Assembly (NCBI GenBank): GCA_030848545.1
Contig: JAVDCA010000002.1
Span: 310,001-374,000 of the forward strand
DNA: 64,000 bases
Origin: Astrobacterium formosum
GTDB lineage: Bacteria; Pseudomonadota; Alphaproteobacteria; Rhizobiales; Xanthobacteraceae
Direction: 5' to 3'
In this document: positions 39,536 to 47,912 of the stretch, piece by piece
Numbering within the stretch: the stretch's first letter is position 1
How the letters are laid out: every line of letters starts with the position of its first letter
Translations under genes and position numbers: made by a program
Notes under the pieces: generated by a model
Seen by the model: only the letters and a program-made list of their open reading frames with translations
Database searches by the model: none
What the model was told of the DNA's origin: nothing

Positions 39536-40414
39536 ATGACCATGGCGGAGGAACGCTCGCGGCTGGGACGCGGTCTCGCCTCGCTGATCGGCGACATGGG
39601 CGCCGAGGCGGGCGCGCAGCCGGAACGCGGGCGCGGCGCCCGCAAGGCGCCGGTCGAGCATCTGCGGCCCAACGCCCGCAATCCCAGGAGCCAGTTCTCC
39701 GAAACCGAGCTCGACGATCTCGCCAATTCGATCCGCGAACGCGGCATCATCCAGCCCATCGTGGTGCGCACGGTGCGCGGGCTTTCCGACGCCTACGAGA
39801 TCATCGCCGGCGAACGGCGCTGGCGGGCGGCACAGCGCGCCGGCCTGCACGACGTGCCGATCGTGGTCCACGAGGCGAGCGACGCCGAGGCGCTCGAACT
39901 CGCCATCGTGGAGAATGTGCAGCGCGCCGACCTCGACCCGATCGAAGAGGCGAACGGCTATTCGCGCCTGATGGCGGAGTTTTCCTACACCCAGGACGAT
40001 GTCGCCAAGATCGTGGGCAAGAGCCGGCCGCACGTGGCCAATACGCTGCGGCTCCTCAAGCTGCCCGAGTCCGTGCAGGCGCTGGTGCATGCGGGCGAAC
40101 TGTCGGCCGGCCACGCCCGTATGCTGGTCGGCCACGGGGCGGCGGGCGTGCTGGCGCGCGAGATCGTCCAGCACGGCCTCAATGTCCGCCAGGTCGAGGC
40201 CATCATCCGCGACGGCGTCAAGCCCGGGACGAAGAAGGCGCGCGCTGCCAGAACCCCCAAGGACGCCGACACGGCGGCCCTGGAAAAGCGCCTCACCGAC
40301 GCCCTCGGGCTGTCCGTCACCATCGACCACAAGGACGAGGCCGGCACGGTGCGGATCGCCTATCGGGATCTCGATCAGCTCGACGAGGTGATCCGCCGGC
40401 TGGAGAAACGGTAA
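39536..40414 (+). CDS. parB: Chromosome partitioning protein ParB
   Basis: 292 residues from ATG 39536, with gaggg about ten bases upstream. The N-terminal box RLGRGLASLIGD is the ParA-interacting motif. The CTPase/ParB domain starts VEHLRPNARNPRSQFSETELDDLANSI and contains EIIAGERRWRAAQRAGLHDVPIVV (GERRxR). The HTH lies at TQDDVAKIVGKSRPHVANTLRLLKLP, and the C-terminal dimerisation region is LGLSVTIDHKDEAGTVRIAYRDLDQLDEVIRRLEKR. It loads at parS as a CTP clamp. Both parS sites lie upstream in the same gene run. Confidence 0.97.
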   Translation: MTMAEERSRLGRGLASLIGDMGAEAGAQPERGRGARKAPVEHLRPNARNPRSQFSETELDDLANSIRERGIIQPIVVRTVRGLSDAYEIIAGERRWRAAQRAGLHDVPIVVHEASDAEALELAIVENVQRADLDPIEEANGYSRLMAEFSYTQDDVAKIVGKSRPHVANTLRLLKLPESVQALVHAGELSAGHARMLVGHGAAGVLAREIVQHGLNVRQVEAIIRDGVKPGTKKARAARTPKDADTAALEKRLTDALGLSVTIDHKDEAGTVRIAYRDLDQLDEVIRRLEKR

Positions 40415-40426
40415 AAAATCTTGCCC

Positions 40427-40518
40427 CGTCTTGGCCGGGCTTGTCCCGGCCATCCACGTTCTTTTCCGAGGTAGTCACAGGCAAGACGTGGATGCCCGCG
40501 ACAAGCGCGGGCATGACG
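40427..40518. repeat. Intergenic palindromic repeat, class C, copy 1
   Basis: Begins cgtcttggccgggcttgtcc and ends cgcgggcatgacg (40518); ggccgggcttgtcccggcc and gatgcccgcgacaagcgcgg form two local hairpins, with acgt-flanked outer pairing. It closely matches 50865-50954. Located between parB and the SMR gene. Confidence 0.85.
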
Positions 40519-40536
40519 AAGTCAAAGACCAACCCC

Positions 40537-40878
40537 ATGTCGCTCCCCGCCGCCTACGCCGTCCTCCTCCTCGCCATCGTGGCCGAGGTCATCGCCACCT
40601 CGGCCCTCAACGCGTCCGACGGCTTCACCCGCCTCGGGCCCTCGCTCATTACCGTCGCGGGTTATGGGCTCGCCTTCTTCTGTCTCGCCCACACGGTGCG
40701 CTACATCCCGGTCGGCATCGCGTACGCGATCTGGTCCGGCATCGGCATGGTGCTGATCGCGGCGATCGGCTGGATCTGGTTCCGCCAGACGCTCGATACG
40801 GCGGCGATGGTCGGCATCGGCTTGATTCTCGCCGGCGTCCTGGTGATCAACACGATGTCGAGTTCGGTCGGCCATTGA
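40537..40878 (+). CDS. Small multidrug resistance (SMR/EmrE-type) efflux protein
   Basis: 113 residues with four membrane helices. The essential glutamate is E17 in LLLAIVAEVIATSAL; the family motifs FTRLGPSLITVAGYGLAFFCLAHTVRYIPVGIAYAIWSGIG and the conserved Trp (W in WSGIGMV) are present, and the C-terminal helix has GIGLILAGVLVINTMS. It resembles QacE/EmrE exporters of quaternary ammonium compounds by proton antiport. Stand-alone gene; dual topology homodimer is expected since no partner SMR gene lies nearby. Start 40537 chosen; upstream in-frame codons lie in a repeat. Confidence 0.9.
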   Translation: MSLPAAYAVLLLAIVAEVIATSALNASDGFTRLGPSLITVAGYGLAFFCLAHTVRYIPVGIAYAIWSGIGMVLIAAIGWIWFRQTLDTAAMVGIGLILAGVLVINTMSSSVGH

Positions 40879-40988
40879 CGGGCGGAACAGAACCTTCCTC
40901 TCGTCGCCATGAATTCGGTGAGTGAACACGTCGCAACGGCGCGTTCCGCGCCTTTGCGATCCATCCGCATGGGGACGCCGCTCGACGT

Positions 40989-41927
40989 TCAACCCGCGTT
41001 GATCGGCTCGACCTCGATGGTCACGTGCGACAAGTCGTGGATGTGGGCGAGCTTGCCGCGATAGTGTGACGGCGGCATCGGCGCCGCCGACATGATGGAG
41101 ACGATGGCGCCGTGATGGCCGGGGCCGAGCTGCCAGACGTGCAGGTCGGTGATCGTATCGCCGTCGCGGCCGAGGATGGCGCGGATTTCGTCGGGCAGGT
41201 CCTCCCCGGGCGGCACATAGTCCAAGAGCACCCCGCCGGCGTCACGGATGAGACCCCACGACCAGCGGCCGATGACCAGGGCGCCGACGATGCCCATCGC
41301 CGGGTCCGGCCACAGCCAGCCGTAGAGGCTGCCGGCGACGAGCGCGATGATCGCCAGCACCGAGGTCAGCGCATCCGCGAGCACGTGCAAATAGGCGGCC
41401 CGCAGATTGTTGTCGCCGCCATGATGGTGGTGGTGATGGTCATGGCCATGGTCGTGGTGATGCGCGTCGCGCAACAGCCAGGCGCTGGCGATGTTGACCG
41501 CAAGTCCGATCACCGCCACCGCGATGGCTTGCGGAAAGTCGATGGGGACCGGCGCCAGGAGGCGCAGCAGGCTTTCCCATCCGATCAGCAGAGCGATCAG
41601 GGCCAAAACGATCGCGCTGGCAAATGCGGCGAGATCTCCCAGCTTGCCGGTGCCGAAACTGAAGCGGGGATTGCCGACATGCTTGCGCGCATGGAAATAG
41701 GCCAGCGCCGCGATCAGCATGGCGGCCGCATGGGTGGACATGTGCCAGCCGTCGGCGACCAGGGCCATGGAGCCGTAAAGGTGTCCGGCCGTGATCTCCA
41801 CCACCATCATGGTGGCGGTGAGCGCGATGACGAACCATGTGCGGCGCTCATTGCGGCCATGGTGCTCGCCGAGAAAGACGTGTTCGTGCCCGCCTGCGGG
41901 TCGGCCGTGGCTTTCGGCGTCGCTCAT
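40989..41927 (-). CDS. dmeF: Cation diffusion facilitator (DmeF-like Co/Ni exporter)
   Basis: 312 residues. Six membrane helices with CDF metal-site motifs: ALVADGWHMSTHAAAM (first site) and YLHVLADALTSVLAI (second). A histidine-rich cytoplasmic loop HHHDHGHDHHHHHH lies at ~156-169. The C-terminal cytoplasmic domain contains DLHVWQLGPGHHGAIVSI. The N-terminus is also histidine-containing (SHGRPAGGHEHVFLGEHHG), typical of DmeF. Its ATG overlaps the stop of the RcnR-type regulator gene (ATGA), identical in layout to known dmeRF operons for cobalt and nickel resistance. Confidence 0.93.
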   Translation of the reverse strand: MSDAESHGRPAGGHEHVFLGEHHGRNERRTWFVIALTATMMVVEITAGHLYGSMALVADGWHMSTHAAAMLIAALAYFHARKHVGNPRFSFGTGKLGDLAAFASAIVLALIALLIGWESLLRLLAPVPIDFPQAIAVAVIGLAVNIASAWLLRDAHHHDHGHDHHHHHHGGDNNLRAAYLHVLADALTSVLAIIALVAGSLYGWLWPDPAMGIVGALVIGRWSWGLIRDAGGVLLDYVPPGEDLPDEIRAILGRDGDTITDLHVWQLGPGHHGAIVSIMSAAPMPPSHYRGKLAHIHDLSHVTIEVEPINAG

Positions 41928-42202
41928 TTGAGATAGGTCCTTACCACCTCGATCAACTCGGCCGCCCCCTTGGCGCGCGCCGGATCGGGATCGGTGTCCG
42001 GGTTCGCCACATGGTAGCGGATGTGCTCTTCCATCACCTGTGCGCTGAGCCCGTGAACGGCTCCGCGCAGCGACGCGACCAGCATGAGCACGTCGGCGCA
42101 GCCATGGTCGGCCTCCAGGGCGCGTTCCACGGCATCGGCCTGACCTTTGATGCGGCGAACGCGGGCGATCAGCTTCGCCTTGCTCTCGTGGGTGTGGGAC
42201 AT
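41924..42202 (-). CDS. dmeR: Metal-sensing repressor DmeR (CsoR/RcnR family)
   Basis: 92 residues, all-helical DUF156 fold. From the ATG at 42202 the Ni/Co ligand set of RcnR is exact: His3 (MSHTH), Cys35 (HGCADVL), His60 and His64 (EEHIRYH). DNA-contact residues are expected in the basic KLIARVRRIKGQADAVERAL helix. It should repress the dmeRF operon and be released by Co or Ni. An in-frame ATG at 42220 would break the His3 position, which supports the shorter start. A G-tract operator candidate lies 30 bp upstream. Confidence 0.94.
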   Translation of the reverse strand: MSHTHESKAKLIARVRRIKGQADAVERALEADHGCADVLMLVASLRGAVHGLSAQVMEEHIRYHVANPDTDPDPARAKGAAELIEVVRTYLK

Positions 42203-42231
42203 CGGTGTCCACCTTTCCAAATCATAGTAGG

Positions 42232-42248
42232 ATAGGGGGGTACCCTAT
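42232..42248. promoter_or_regulatory. Candidate DmeR operator
   Basis: ATAGGGGGGTACCCTAT at 42232-42248, a G/C tract flanked by inverted ATAGGG/ACCCTAT arms, 30 bp before the dmeR ATG. CsoR/RcnR family operators are typically a G or C tract inside inverted repeats. Confidence 0.6.
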
Positions 42249-42462
42249 GTCAAAACTCCGGCCACGCCGCGCCACGCCATGCCGATGACGTTACGGACGC
42301 ATACGTACGGAACCGCAGGGCGGTGAAATTGCGTTGACTTCGTGCCGCCGGTGATCGAGCATCAACTTGTCTGATGAGTAGATGACTCGGAAGGGGCCGA
42401 TCCCCGCCGCAGTCGTGTGGCCCCCCGGCCGCTTGGACAAATCCCCCGGACCGGCCGCGCCC

Positions 42463-43221
42463 ATGGGCGCGCATATCGTCAGCGCACTCGTCCCCGCGCG
42501 CGAACGACCCCCGGGGAGAACGGCATTGCGGCCGGTCAGGAAGGCTCGTCTTTCCGAAGGCGTCGTCGACGCCATCCGGCGCATGATCGTCGCCGACGGC
42601 TTTGCGCCGGGCGATAAATTCCATTCCGAAAACGACCTCACCGCCAAGCTCGGTGTCGGCCGCTCGTCCATCCGCGAGGCCGTGCGCATCCTCGAAGTCA
42701 CCGGCCAGCTCACGGTCAGCCACGGCAAGGGCATCTTCATCGGCAATGCGGACACGCACCCGTTCGAAGGCTTTGTGGACTGGCTGAAGAACAACGATCG
42801 CTCGCTGATGGAGCATTTCGAAGTCCGCCTCATCATCGAGCCCGAAACCGCGCGGCTGGCCGCTTTGGCGGCGGCCAGCGCCGACATTGCCCGGCTCGCC
42901 GAAGTGCATGCCGAGTTCCTGCACAATGCCCGGCTCGGACTGACCGCCGAAACCATCGAGTGCGACTGCGAATTCCATCGCCTTCTCGGCAAGGCGAGCG
43001 GCAACACCGTGCTCGCCGCGCTGACCGAATCCATGATCACGTCGATGTTCGACGACTGGATCTCGAGCTTCCACACTCCGGGTCGCATGGAGAAGACGGT
43101 GGGGGAGCACGGCCGCATCCTGGACGCGATCCGGGCGCGGGACGCCGCCGCAGCCCATGCCGGCATGGCCGACCACCTCCACAACGCCATCCGGGACATC
43201 AAGGCATCGTCAGGCATCTGA
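42463..43221 (+). CDS. FadR-subfamily GntR transcription regulator
   Basis: 252 residues from ATG 42463; ATG 42382 would add 27. The N-terminal winged helix reads RLSEGVVDAIRRMIVADGFAPGDKFHSENDLTAKLGVGRSSIREAVRILEVTGQLTVSHGKGIFIG. The C-terminal FCD domain has the metal-site pattern EFHRLLGKASGN and EHGRILDAIRARDAAAAHAGMADHLHNA. FCD regulators sense carboxylates or sugar acids. It directly precedes, on the same strand, a hydrolase and a TRAP transporter, which it probably controls. Confidence 0.88.
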   Translation: MGAHIVSALVPARERPPGRTALRPVRKARLSEGVVDAIRRMIVADGFAPGDKFHSENDLTAKLGVGRSSIREAVRILEVTGQLTVSHGKGIFIGNADTHPFEGFVDWLKNNDRSLMEHFEVRLIIEPETARLAALAAASADIARLAEVHAEFLHNARLGLTAETIECDCEFHRLLGKASGNTVLAALTESMITSMFDDWISSFHTPGRMEKTVGEHGRILDAIRARDAAAAHAGMADHLHNAIRDIKASSGI

Positions 43222-43249
43222 CCGTCGAAACACCCCACGAGGTACGCGC

Positions 43250-44080
43250 ATGCTGCGGATCACCACCCTGGTCGAAAACTCTCCCGGCGAGCACAAGGGA
43301 CTCGTCCACGAGCACGGCCTGTGTTTCCACATCGACACGGGTCGCGACCGCCTGCTGTTCGACACCGGCCAGAGCGACGCCCTGGTGCGCAACGCCGACA
43401 GGCTGCGCGTCGACCTCAACGGTCTGCGTTACGTCGCGCTCAGCCACGGCCACTACGACCATACGGGCGGGCTTCGTCCGCTCTCGGCCTGTGCGTCGGG
43501 CTTCGAGGTTGTCACCGGCACCGGCTTCTTCGTCGACAAATACGGCGTCAACAACGGCGCCTGCCAGTTTCTCGGCAACGATTTCGACGCCGGCTGGCTA
43601 AAGCAGAACGGCATTGCCCACGTGACGATCTCCGAGCCGGTGCGCGAACTCGTACCCGGCGTGTTCACCATCACGGATTTTCCCCGCATCCACCCCGACG
43701 AGATCGTCAATCCGCGGTTCATGCTCAAGGCGGATCAAGGCTTCGTGGCCGACACCTTCGCCGACGAGGTGATGCTGGTCGCGGACACGCCGCGCGGGCT
43801 CGTCGCCGTGCTGGGATGTGCGCACCCGGGCGTCAAGAACATGCTCGACGCCGCCGCGGCGCGCCTGAACAAGCCGATCCACGCGATCATCGGCGGCACG
43901 CATCTGGTCGAAGCCTCGCCGGACAGCCTGGCGCTGACACTGCAGTACTTCGCCGCCAAGAACATCGCCGTCATCGGTGCCTCGCACTGCACCGGCGGCG
44001 CCGCGATGGGCAAGATCGCCGCGGCGTTCGGCGACAAGTACTTCCACAACTCGACCGGCACCACCCTGTTCGTCGAATAG
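43250..44080 (+). CDS. Metallo-beta-lactamase fold hydrolase
   Basis: 276 residues. The metal motif is ALSHGHYDHTGGLRPL near residue 65 (HxHxDH form: HGHYDH). Further ligand regions are VLGCAHPGVKNMLDAA and GGTHLVEAS with GASHCTGGAA late. The overall pattern resembles the MJ0296/ribofuranosylaminobenzene-phosphate-synthase-like group of MBL proteins, whose substrates are mostly unknown. GAGG precedes the ATG by 8 bases. It lies between the FCD regulator and the TRAP genes (dctP starts 73 bp downstream), suggesting action on the imported compound. Confidence 0.83.
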   Translation: MLRITTLVENSPGEHKGLVHEHGLCFHIDTGRDRLLFDTGQSDALVRNADRLRVDLNGLRYVALSHGHYDHTGGLRPLSACASGFEVVTGTGFFVDKYGVNNGACQFLGNDFDAGWLKQNGIAHVTISEPVRELVPGVFTITDFPRIHPDEIVNPRFMLKADQGFVADTFADEVMLVADTPRGLVAVLGCAHPGVKNMLDAAAARLNKPIHAIIGGTHLVEASPDSLALTLQYFAAKNIAVIGASHCTGGAAMGKIAAAFGDKYFHNSTGTTLFVE

Positions 44081-44153
44081 GGCTGCCGGAGATACCCCGG
44101 CGCGGGCCGAGCCTGCCCGCGAGCAAGCAAGCCTACTGAAACGGAGCGCACAC

Positions 44154-45191
44154 ATGCTGACACGCAAGAAGTTTCTCGGTCTGACGGCGGCCGCGGTGGC
44201 GGCGCCGATGGTCATCGGGACGGCCAACGCGGCCACCAAGATCACCTGGAAATCATCGGGACACGGACCAGCCTCCGACCCGTCGCAGATCTACCACGAC
44301 AAGCTTTGCAACGCGATCACCAAGGCCACCGACGGCCGCCTGACCGTCAAGCCGTTCGTCGGCGGCTCGATCGTGCCCGCCTATCAGGAGCTCGATGCGG
44401 TCGCCAACAGCGTCCTGCAGATGTGCTACACCTGCCCGATGTACAGCCTCGACAAGTGGAAGGCGGCGGGCCTGATCTCGTCGCGTCCGGGCTGTCTTGA
44501 AGGCGAAGCGCTGCGCAGCTGGTTCGACTTCGCGGGCGGCGCCGACCTCATGAACAAGATGATGGAAGGCTACGCCGTCATGACCATGCCGGGGGCGCTG
44601 TCGCCGTTGCCCCAGGAGGTGTTCTTCCATTCCAAGGTCAAGATCGAGAGCTTGAAGGACATCAAGTCGCTCAAGGCCCGCTGCATGGGTGACGGCGGCG
44701 AGATCTTCAAGCGCATGGGCGCCGCCACCGTGATCATCCCGGGCGGCGAGCTCTACGAGGCCATGAAGCGCGGCACCATCGACGCCTTCGAATACTCGAC
44801 GCTGGCGTCCAACTGGAACATGCATTTCAACGAAGTTGCCAAGTACGTCTACATTTCGGCCAGCCGCGCCCCGAGCGATCCGCAGGTGGTCTACTTCAAC
44901 AAGGACGCCTGGGCGAAGTTGCCCGAGGACATCAAGGTCATCGTGCAGGCGCTGGTCGCGCAATACACCCAGGACCAGCACGAATTCCTGGTCGCCGACT
45001 CGATCAAGGCGGTGGAGAAATTCCGCGCCGCCGGCAACGAGGTCGTGCGCGTCCCCAAGGAGATCGAGGACGCCCTGCTCGCCGAGGCGGACAAGTTCTA
45101 CGCCGAGAAATCCAAGTCCGAAAAGCCGATCTTCGCCGAGATCTACAACTCCATGACCAAGTTCGGCAAAGATTACGCGATGAGTAAGTAA
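44154..45191 (+). CDS. dctP: TRAP transporter substrate-binding protein (DctP family)
   Basis: 345 residues. An N-terminal signal peptide (MLTRKKFLGLTAAAVAAPMVIGTANA; not a twin-arginine motif, since it has RKK) precedes a DctP fold: KITWKSSGHGPASDPSQIYHDKLC, FVGGSIVPAYQELDAVANSVLQMCYT, IKSLKARCMGDGGEIFKRMGAA and GELYEAMKRGTIDAFEYSTLASNW. It binds the solute in the periplasm for DctQM. Ribosome site acggagcg precedes the ATG. A class A repeat separates it from dctQ. The ligand is probably a carboxylate, by family; its identity is not visible. Confidence 0.92.
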   Translation: MLTRKKFLGLTAAAVAAPMVIGTANAATKITWKSSGHGPASDPSQIYHDKLCNAITKATDGRLTVKPFVGGSIVPAYQELDAVANSVLQMCYTCPMYSLDKWKAAGLISSRPGCLEGEALRSWFDFAGGADLMNKMMEGYAVMTMPGALSPLPQEVFFHSKVKIESLKDIKSLKARCMGDGGEIFKRMGAATVIIPGGELYEAMKRGTIDAFEYSTLASNWNMHFNEVAKYVYISASRAPSDPQVVYFNKDAWAKLPEDIKVIVQALVAQYTQDQHEFLVADSIKAVEKFRAAGNEVVRVPKEIEDALLAEADKFYAEKSKSEKPIFAEIYNSMTKFGKDYAMSK

Positions 45192-45198
45192 CCCCACG

Positions 45199-45274
45199 TC
45201 ATTGCGAGGAGCGAAGCGACGAGGCAATCCAGGGTCACGGTGACGACTGGATTGCTTCGCTTCGCTCGCAATGA
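45199..45274. repeat. Intergenic palindromic repeat, class A, copy 3
   Basis: Left arm tcattgcgaggagcgaagcg (from 45199), right arm gattgcttcgcttcgctcgcaatga (to 45274). Stem of about 25 pairs with a small loop. It lies between dctP and dctQ, the same position relative to the binding-protein gene as copy 1. Confidence 0.87.
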
Positions 45275-45334
45275 CGAACGCGGCGGCATCGGACGGATCC
45301 ATGCCGTCCGTGTTGGACCTGCGAGGAGCTAGGC

Positions 45335-45853
45335 ATGCCTGTGCTGACGAACATCCTGAAACAGATCGACCGCTTGAGCGAATGGTCGGGCCAGATCGGA
45401 AAATGGGCCGCCCTTCTGCTCGTCCTGGTCGGAACCTACGAGACCGTGTCGCGCCAATTCTTCAACGCCCCGACCATCTGGGCCTACGACACCCTGTGCA
45501 TGGCCGGCGGCGTGACCTACCTCCTGGGGGCGTCCTACGCCTATCTGCACAACGCACATACCCGCGTCGACCTCATCTACAGCCATCTCTCCCCGCGCGG
45601 GCAGGCGATCACGGACGTCGTCTGCGCGCTCCTGTTCTTCTTTCCGCTCATGGGCGTGATGTTCTACATGGCCGTGTCCTGGGCGATCCGGGCCTGGATG
45701 ATCGACGAAGTCATGTTCAACAGCTTCTGGTATCCGCCGTCGGGTCCTTACCGCACGGTGTTCGCCCTCGGCCTCTTGCTGCTCGTCCTGCAGGCGACGG
45801 CCAAGTTCATCCGTGACATCCACTTCGTCTTGCGGGGGGAACGCCTTGATTGA
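45335..45853 (+). CDS. dctQ: TRAP transporter small membrane subunit DctQ
   Basis: 172 residues with four helices. The pattern WSGQIGKWAALLLVLVGTYETVSRQFFNAPTIWAYDTLCMAGGVTYLLGASYAYLHNAHTRVDLIY is characteristic of DctQ, including the E..xR and HxRVD motifs. A good gaggagc site lies upstream of the ATG. It overlaps dctM by eight bases. It bridges the receptor and the DctM permease. Confidence 0.92.
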   Translation: MPVLTNILKQIDRLSEWSGQIGKWAALLLVLVGTYETVSRQFFNAPTIWAYDTLCMAGGVTYLLGASYAYLHNAHTRVDLIYSHLSPRGQAITDVVCALLFFFPLMGVMFYMAVSWAIRAWMIDEVMFNSFWYPPSGPYRTVFALGLLLLVLQATAKFIRDIHFVLRGERLD

Positions 45854-47192
45854 CCTCAGCCCGGAAATCGTCGCGCTCCTGATGCTCGGCGGCGTCTTTT
45901 TTCTCGTCCTCACCGGCTATCCGATCGCGTTCGTGATCGGATCGGTGGCGTTCATGGTCGGCTTCGCGGTGTTCGGACCCAACACCACCTTCCACATCCT
46001 CTACTCCCGCTTCTACGACCTGTCGCTGAACTACCCATATCTCGCGGTGCCGCTGTTCACCTTCATGGGGGTGGTGCTACAGCACTCGGGCATCACCAGG
46101 GATCTCTACCAGAACCTGTACGAGGCGCTCGGGCGGGTGCGTGGCGGGCTCTTGATCGTCACCATCATCTTCGGCACCATCCTGGCCGCCTGCCTCGGCG
46201 TGATCGCGGCATCGGTGACGATCCTGTCCCTGATCGCGCTCGCCCCCATGGTCAGCCGCGGCTACGACAAGTCGCTCGCGGCCGGTGCCATCGTGGCGAC
46301 CGGTACGCTCGGCATCCTGATCCCGCCCTCGATCATGCTGGTGGTCTATGCGCCACAGGCCGGTCTCTCCATCGGCCAGATGTTCATGGGCGCGGTGTTT
46401 CCCGGCCTCATCCTGTCGGCCCTCTACATCTCCTATGTGAGCGTCCGCTGCTACGTGAATCCCAAGCTCGGCCCGCCGATTCCGGTCGATGAGATGCCCG
46501 AGTTCACCACTGCCAAACTGATCAGCCTCTTGTGGTCGCTGGTGCCGCCGGTGGCGTTGATGATCGCCGTATTGGGAACGATTTTCTCCGGCATCTCGCC
46601 GCCCACCGAGGCGGCGGCGGTCGGCTGCACGGCGTCTCTCCTGCTCGCCGTCGCCTATCGCAAGTTCAGTTGGGACCTGATCAAGACAGCCTGCATCGAC
46701 ACCCTGAAGGTAAGCACCTTCGTGGTCATGATCGCGGCGCTCTGCTACGCCTATGTCGGCATCTTCATGAACGCCGGCGCCGGCGACGTGGTGTCCGACA
46801 TGATCCTCTCGGTGCCCGGCGGCAAGTGGGCGTCATTCGCCACCATCATGCTCATCGTGTTCATGCTCGGCATGTTCATCGAATGGATCGGCATCGTCTT
46901 CATCATCGTGCCGATCTTCTCACCCATCTTCGTCGAGCTGGGATTCAACCCGCTGTGGGCCGGCATGATGGTGTGCATCAACCTGCAGATGGCCTTCCAG
47001 ACGCCGCCGATGGCGATGTCGATCTTCGTTCTCAAGGGCACCGCCCCGAAGGAAGTCGGCCTGACCATGGCGGATATCATCAAGGGCGTCATTCCCTTCG
47101 TGATCATCATCATGTTCGCGCTGGTCCTGTTCACCGTCTTCCCGCAGATCATCACCTGGCTGCCGGAACAGATGATCGGTGCAGCGCAGTAG
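45846..47192 (+). CDS. dctM: TRAP transporter large membrane subunit DctM
   Basis: 448 residues, 12 membrane segments. The TTG start at 45846, inside the dctQ end, follows gggggga and gives the usual N-terminus MIDLSPEIVALLMLGGVFFLVLTGYPIAFV. Conserved motifs are YPYLAVPLFTFMGVVLQHSGI, AACLGVIAASVTILSLIALAPMVSRGYDKSLAAGAIVATGTLGILIPPSIMLVVYA, and SGISPPTEAAAVG. It is the sodium-coupled permease. The Rho-independent hairpin downstream faces the opposite strand. Confidence 0.93.
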   Translation: MIDLSPEIVALLMLGGVFFLVLTGYPIAFVIGSVAFMVGFAVFGPNTTFHILYSRFYDLSLNYPYLAVPLFTFMGVVLQHSGITRDLYQNLYEALGRVRGGLLIVTIIFGTILAACLGVIAASVTILSLIALAPMVSRGYDKSLAAGAIVATGTLGILIPPSIMLVVYAPQAGLSIGQMFMGAVFPGLILSALYISYVSVRCYVNPKLGPPIPVDEMPEFTTAKLISLLWSLVPPVALMIAVLGTIFSGISPPTEAAAVGCTASLLLAVAYRKFSWDLIKTACIDTLKVSTFVVMIAALCYAYVGIFMNAGAGDVVSDMILSVPGGKWASFATIMLIVFMLGMFIEWIGIVFIIVPIFSPIFVELGFNPLWAGMMVCINLQMAFQTPPMAMSIFVLKGTAPKEVGLTMADIIKGVIPFVIIIMFALVLFTVFPQIITWLPEQMIGAAQ

Positions 47193-47278
47193 AGCGTAAG
47201 CGAAGCGGTCGGAATGCGGTGGGCACGGAGCGTTCGGCGCCTGTGCCCACTCCCCGTATCAAAGATGCAGCGAATCGA

Positions 47279-47312
47279 TAAAAACCTCCCCGGTTTTGAA
47301 GAACCGGGGAGG
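47279..47312 (-). terminator. Rho-independent terminator after the SRPBCC gene (minus strand)
   Basis: An 11-bp perfect stem CCTCCCCGGTT (47285-47295)/AACCGGGGAGG (47302-47312) with a 6-base loop. On the minus strand it is followed by TTTTTAT (complement of 47278-47284), a proper U-tract, so it serves the SRPBCC gene. For dctM on the plus strand it lacks a T-run but could still act as a barrier. Confidence 0.85.
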
Positions 47313-47376
47313 GCTCCAGGCATTTGCATTCTCGCATTTTCTGCGATGAGGCCCGGGCCGCTTCATCGGAACCGCC

Positions 47377-47820
47377 CTAATTCCAGTTGTCGATCTTGAC
47401 GTCGTCCGGATAAGGTTTGCCGATGCCGGTCTCCACGAGCGATTTCAGGCTCATGAGGAAAATCGCCCATTTGGTGCCGCAATGGTGCATGAATTCGATC
47501 GGCTCCTTCCAGCCCGCGTGAGTAAACAGCACGATGGTCCATTCGCCGTCGGTGTGAAGATCGAAGCTCACCTTGGTGCCGATCCATTCCGCCGGCCCGT
47601 CGACCACCTCCCAGAGGACGCGCCGGCCGGGATCGCTCTCGATCACCTTCATGTCGAAGAAGCCGCGCGGCTCGAAACGGAACTGGATCACGCTGCCGAC
47701 CTTGCCGTCGCCGCGCGTGTCGGTCGTCCACCAGCCCGCAAGGCCGTCGCGAAGAGCCACGGCCTTGAAAACGTCACCCACTGACGCCTTGATGCCAACC
47801 CGGTGCAGGATGTCGGGCAT
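47377..47820 (-). CDS. SRPBCC (AHSA1/START-like) domain protein
   Basis: 147 residues. Pattern ILHRVGIKASVGDVFKAVALRDGLAGWWTTDTRGDGKVGSVIQFRF is the opening of an AHSA1-type SRPBCC fold, followed by VLWEVVDGPAEWIGTKVSFDLH and WTIVLFTHAGWKEPIEFMHHCGTKWAIFLMSLKSLVETG. The fold binds hydrophobic small molecules. It is divergent from a TPR/winged-helix protein (92 bp apart), and SRPBCC proteins of this type are often paired with regulator genes. Ligand unknown. Confidence 0.85.
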   Translation of the reverse strand: MPDILHRVGIKASVGDVFKAVALRDGLAGWWTTDTRGDGKVGSVIQFRFEPRGFFDMKVIESDPGRRVLWEVVDGPAEWIGTKVSFDLHTDGEWTIVLFTHAGWKEPIEFMHHCGTKWAIFLMSLKSLVETGIGKPYPDDVKIDNWN

Positions 47821-47912
47821 ATGTTCTCTCTCCTCGGGTTCAACGTCACCAATGAACCAGACCTAGGCCGAGGGGATCGGGCCGTGGGAGTGACAAGTGT
47901 GGCGCGATTTCC

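Noticed and set aside
37862-40453. 863-codon minus-strand frame opposite rsmG, parA and parB
   Set aside because: It mirrors three well-conserved genes and runs through intergenic repeats; composition is typical of an antisense shadow.
47285-47312. Hairpin considered as the dctM terminator on the plus strand
   Set aside because: No T-run follows on the plus strand; the U-tract is on the minus strand, so it is assigned to the SRPBCC gene.
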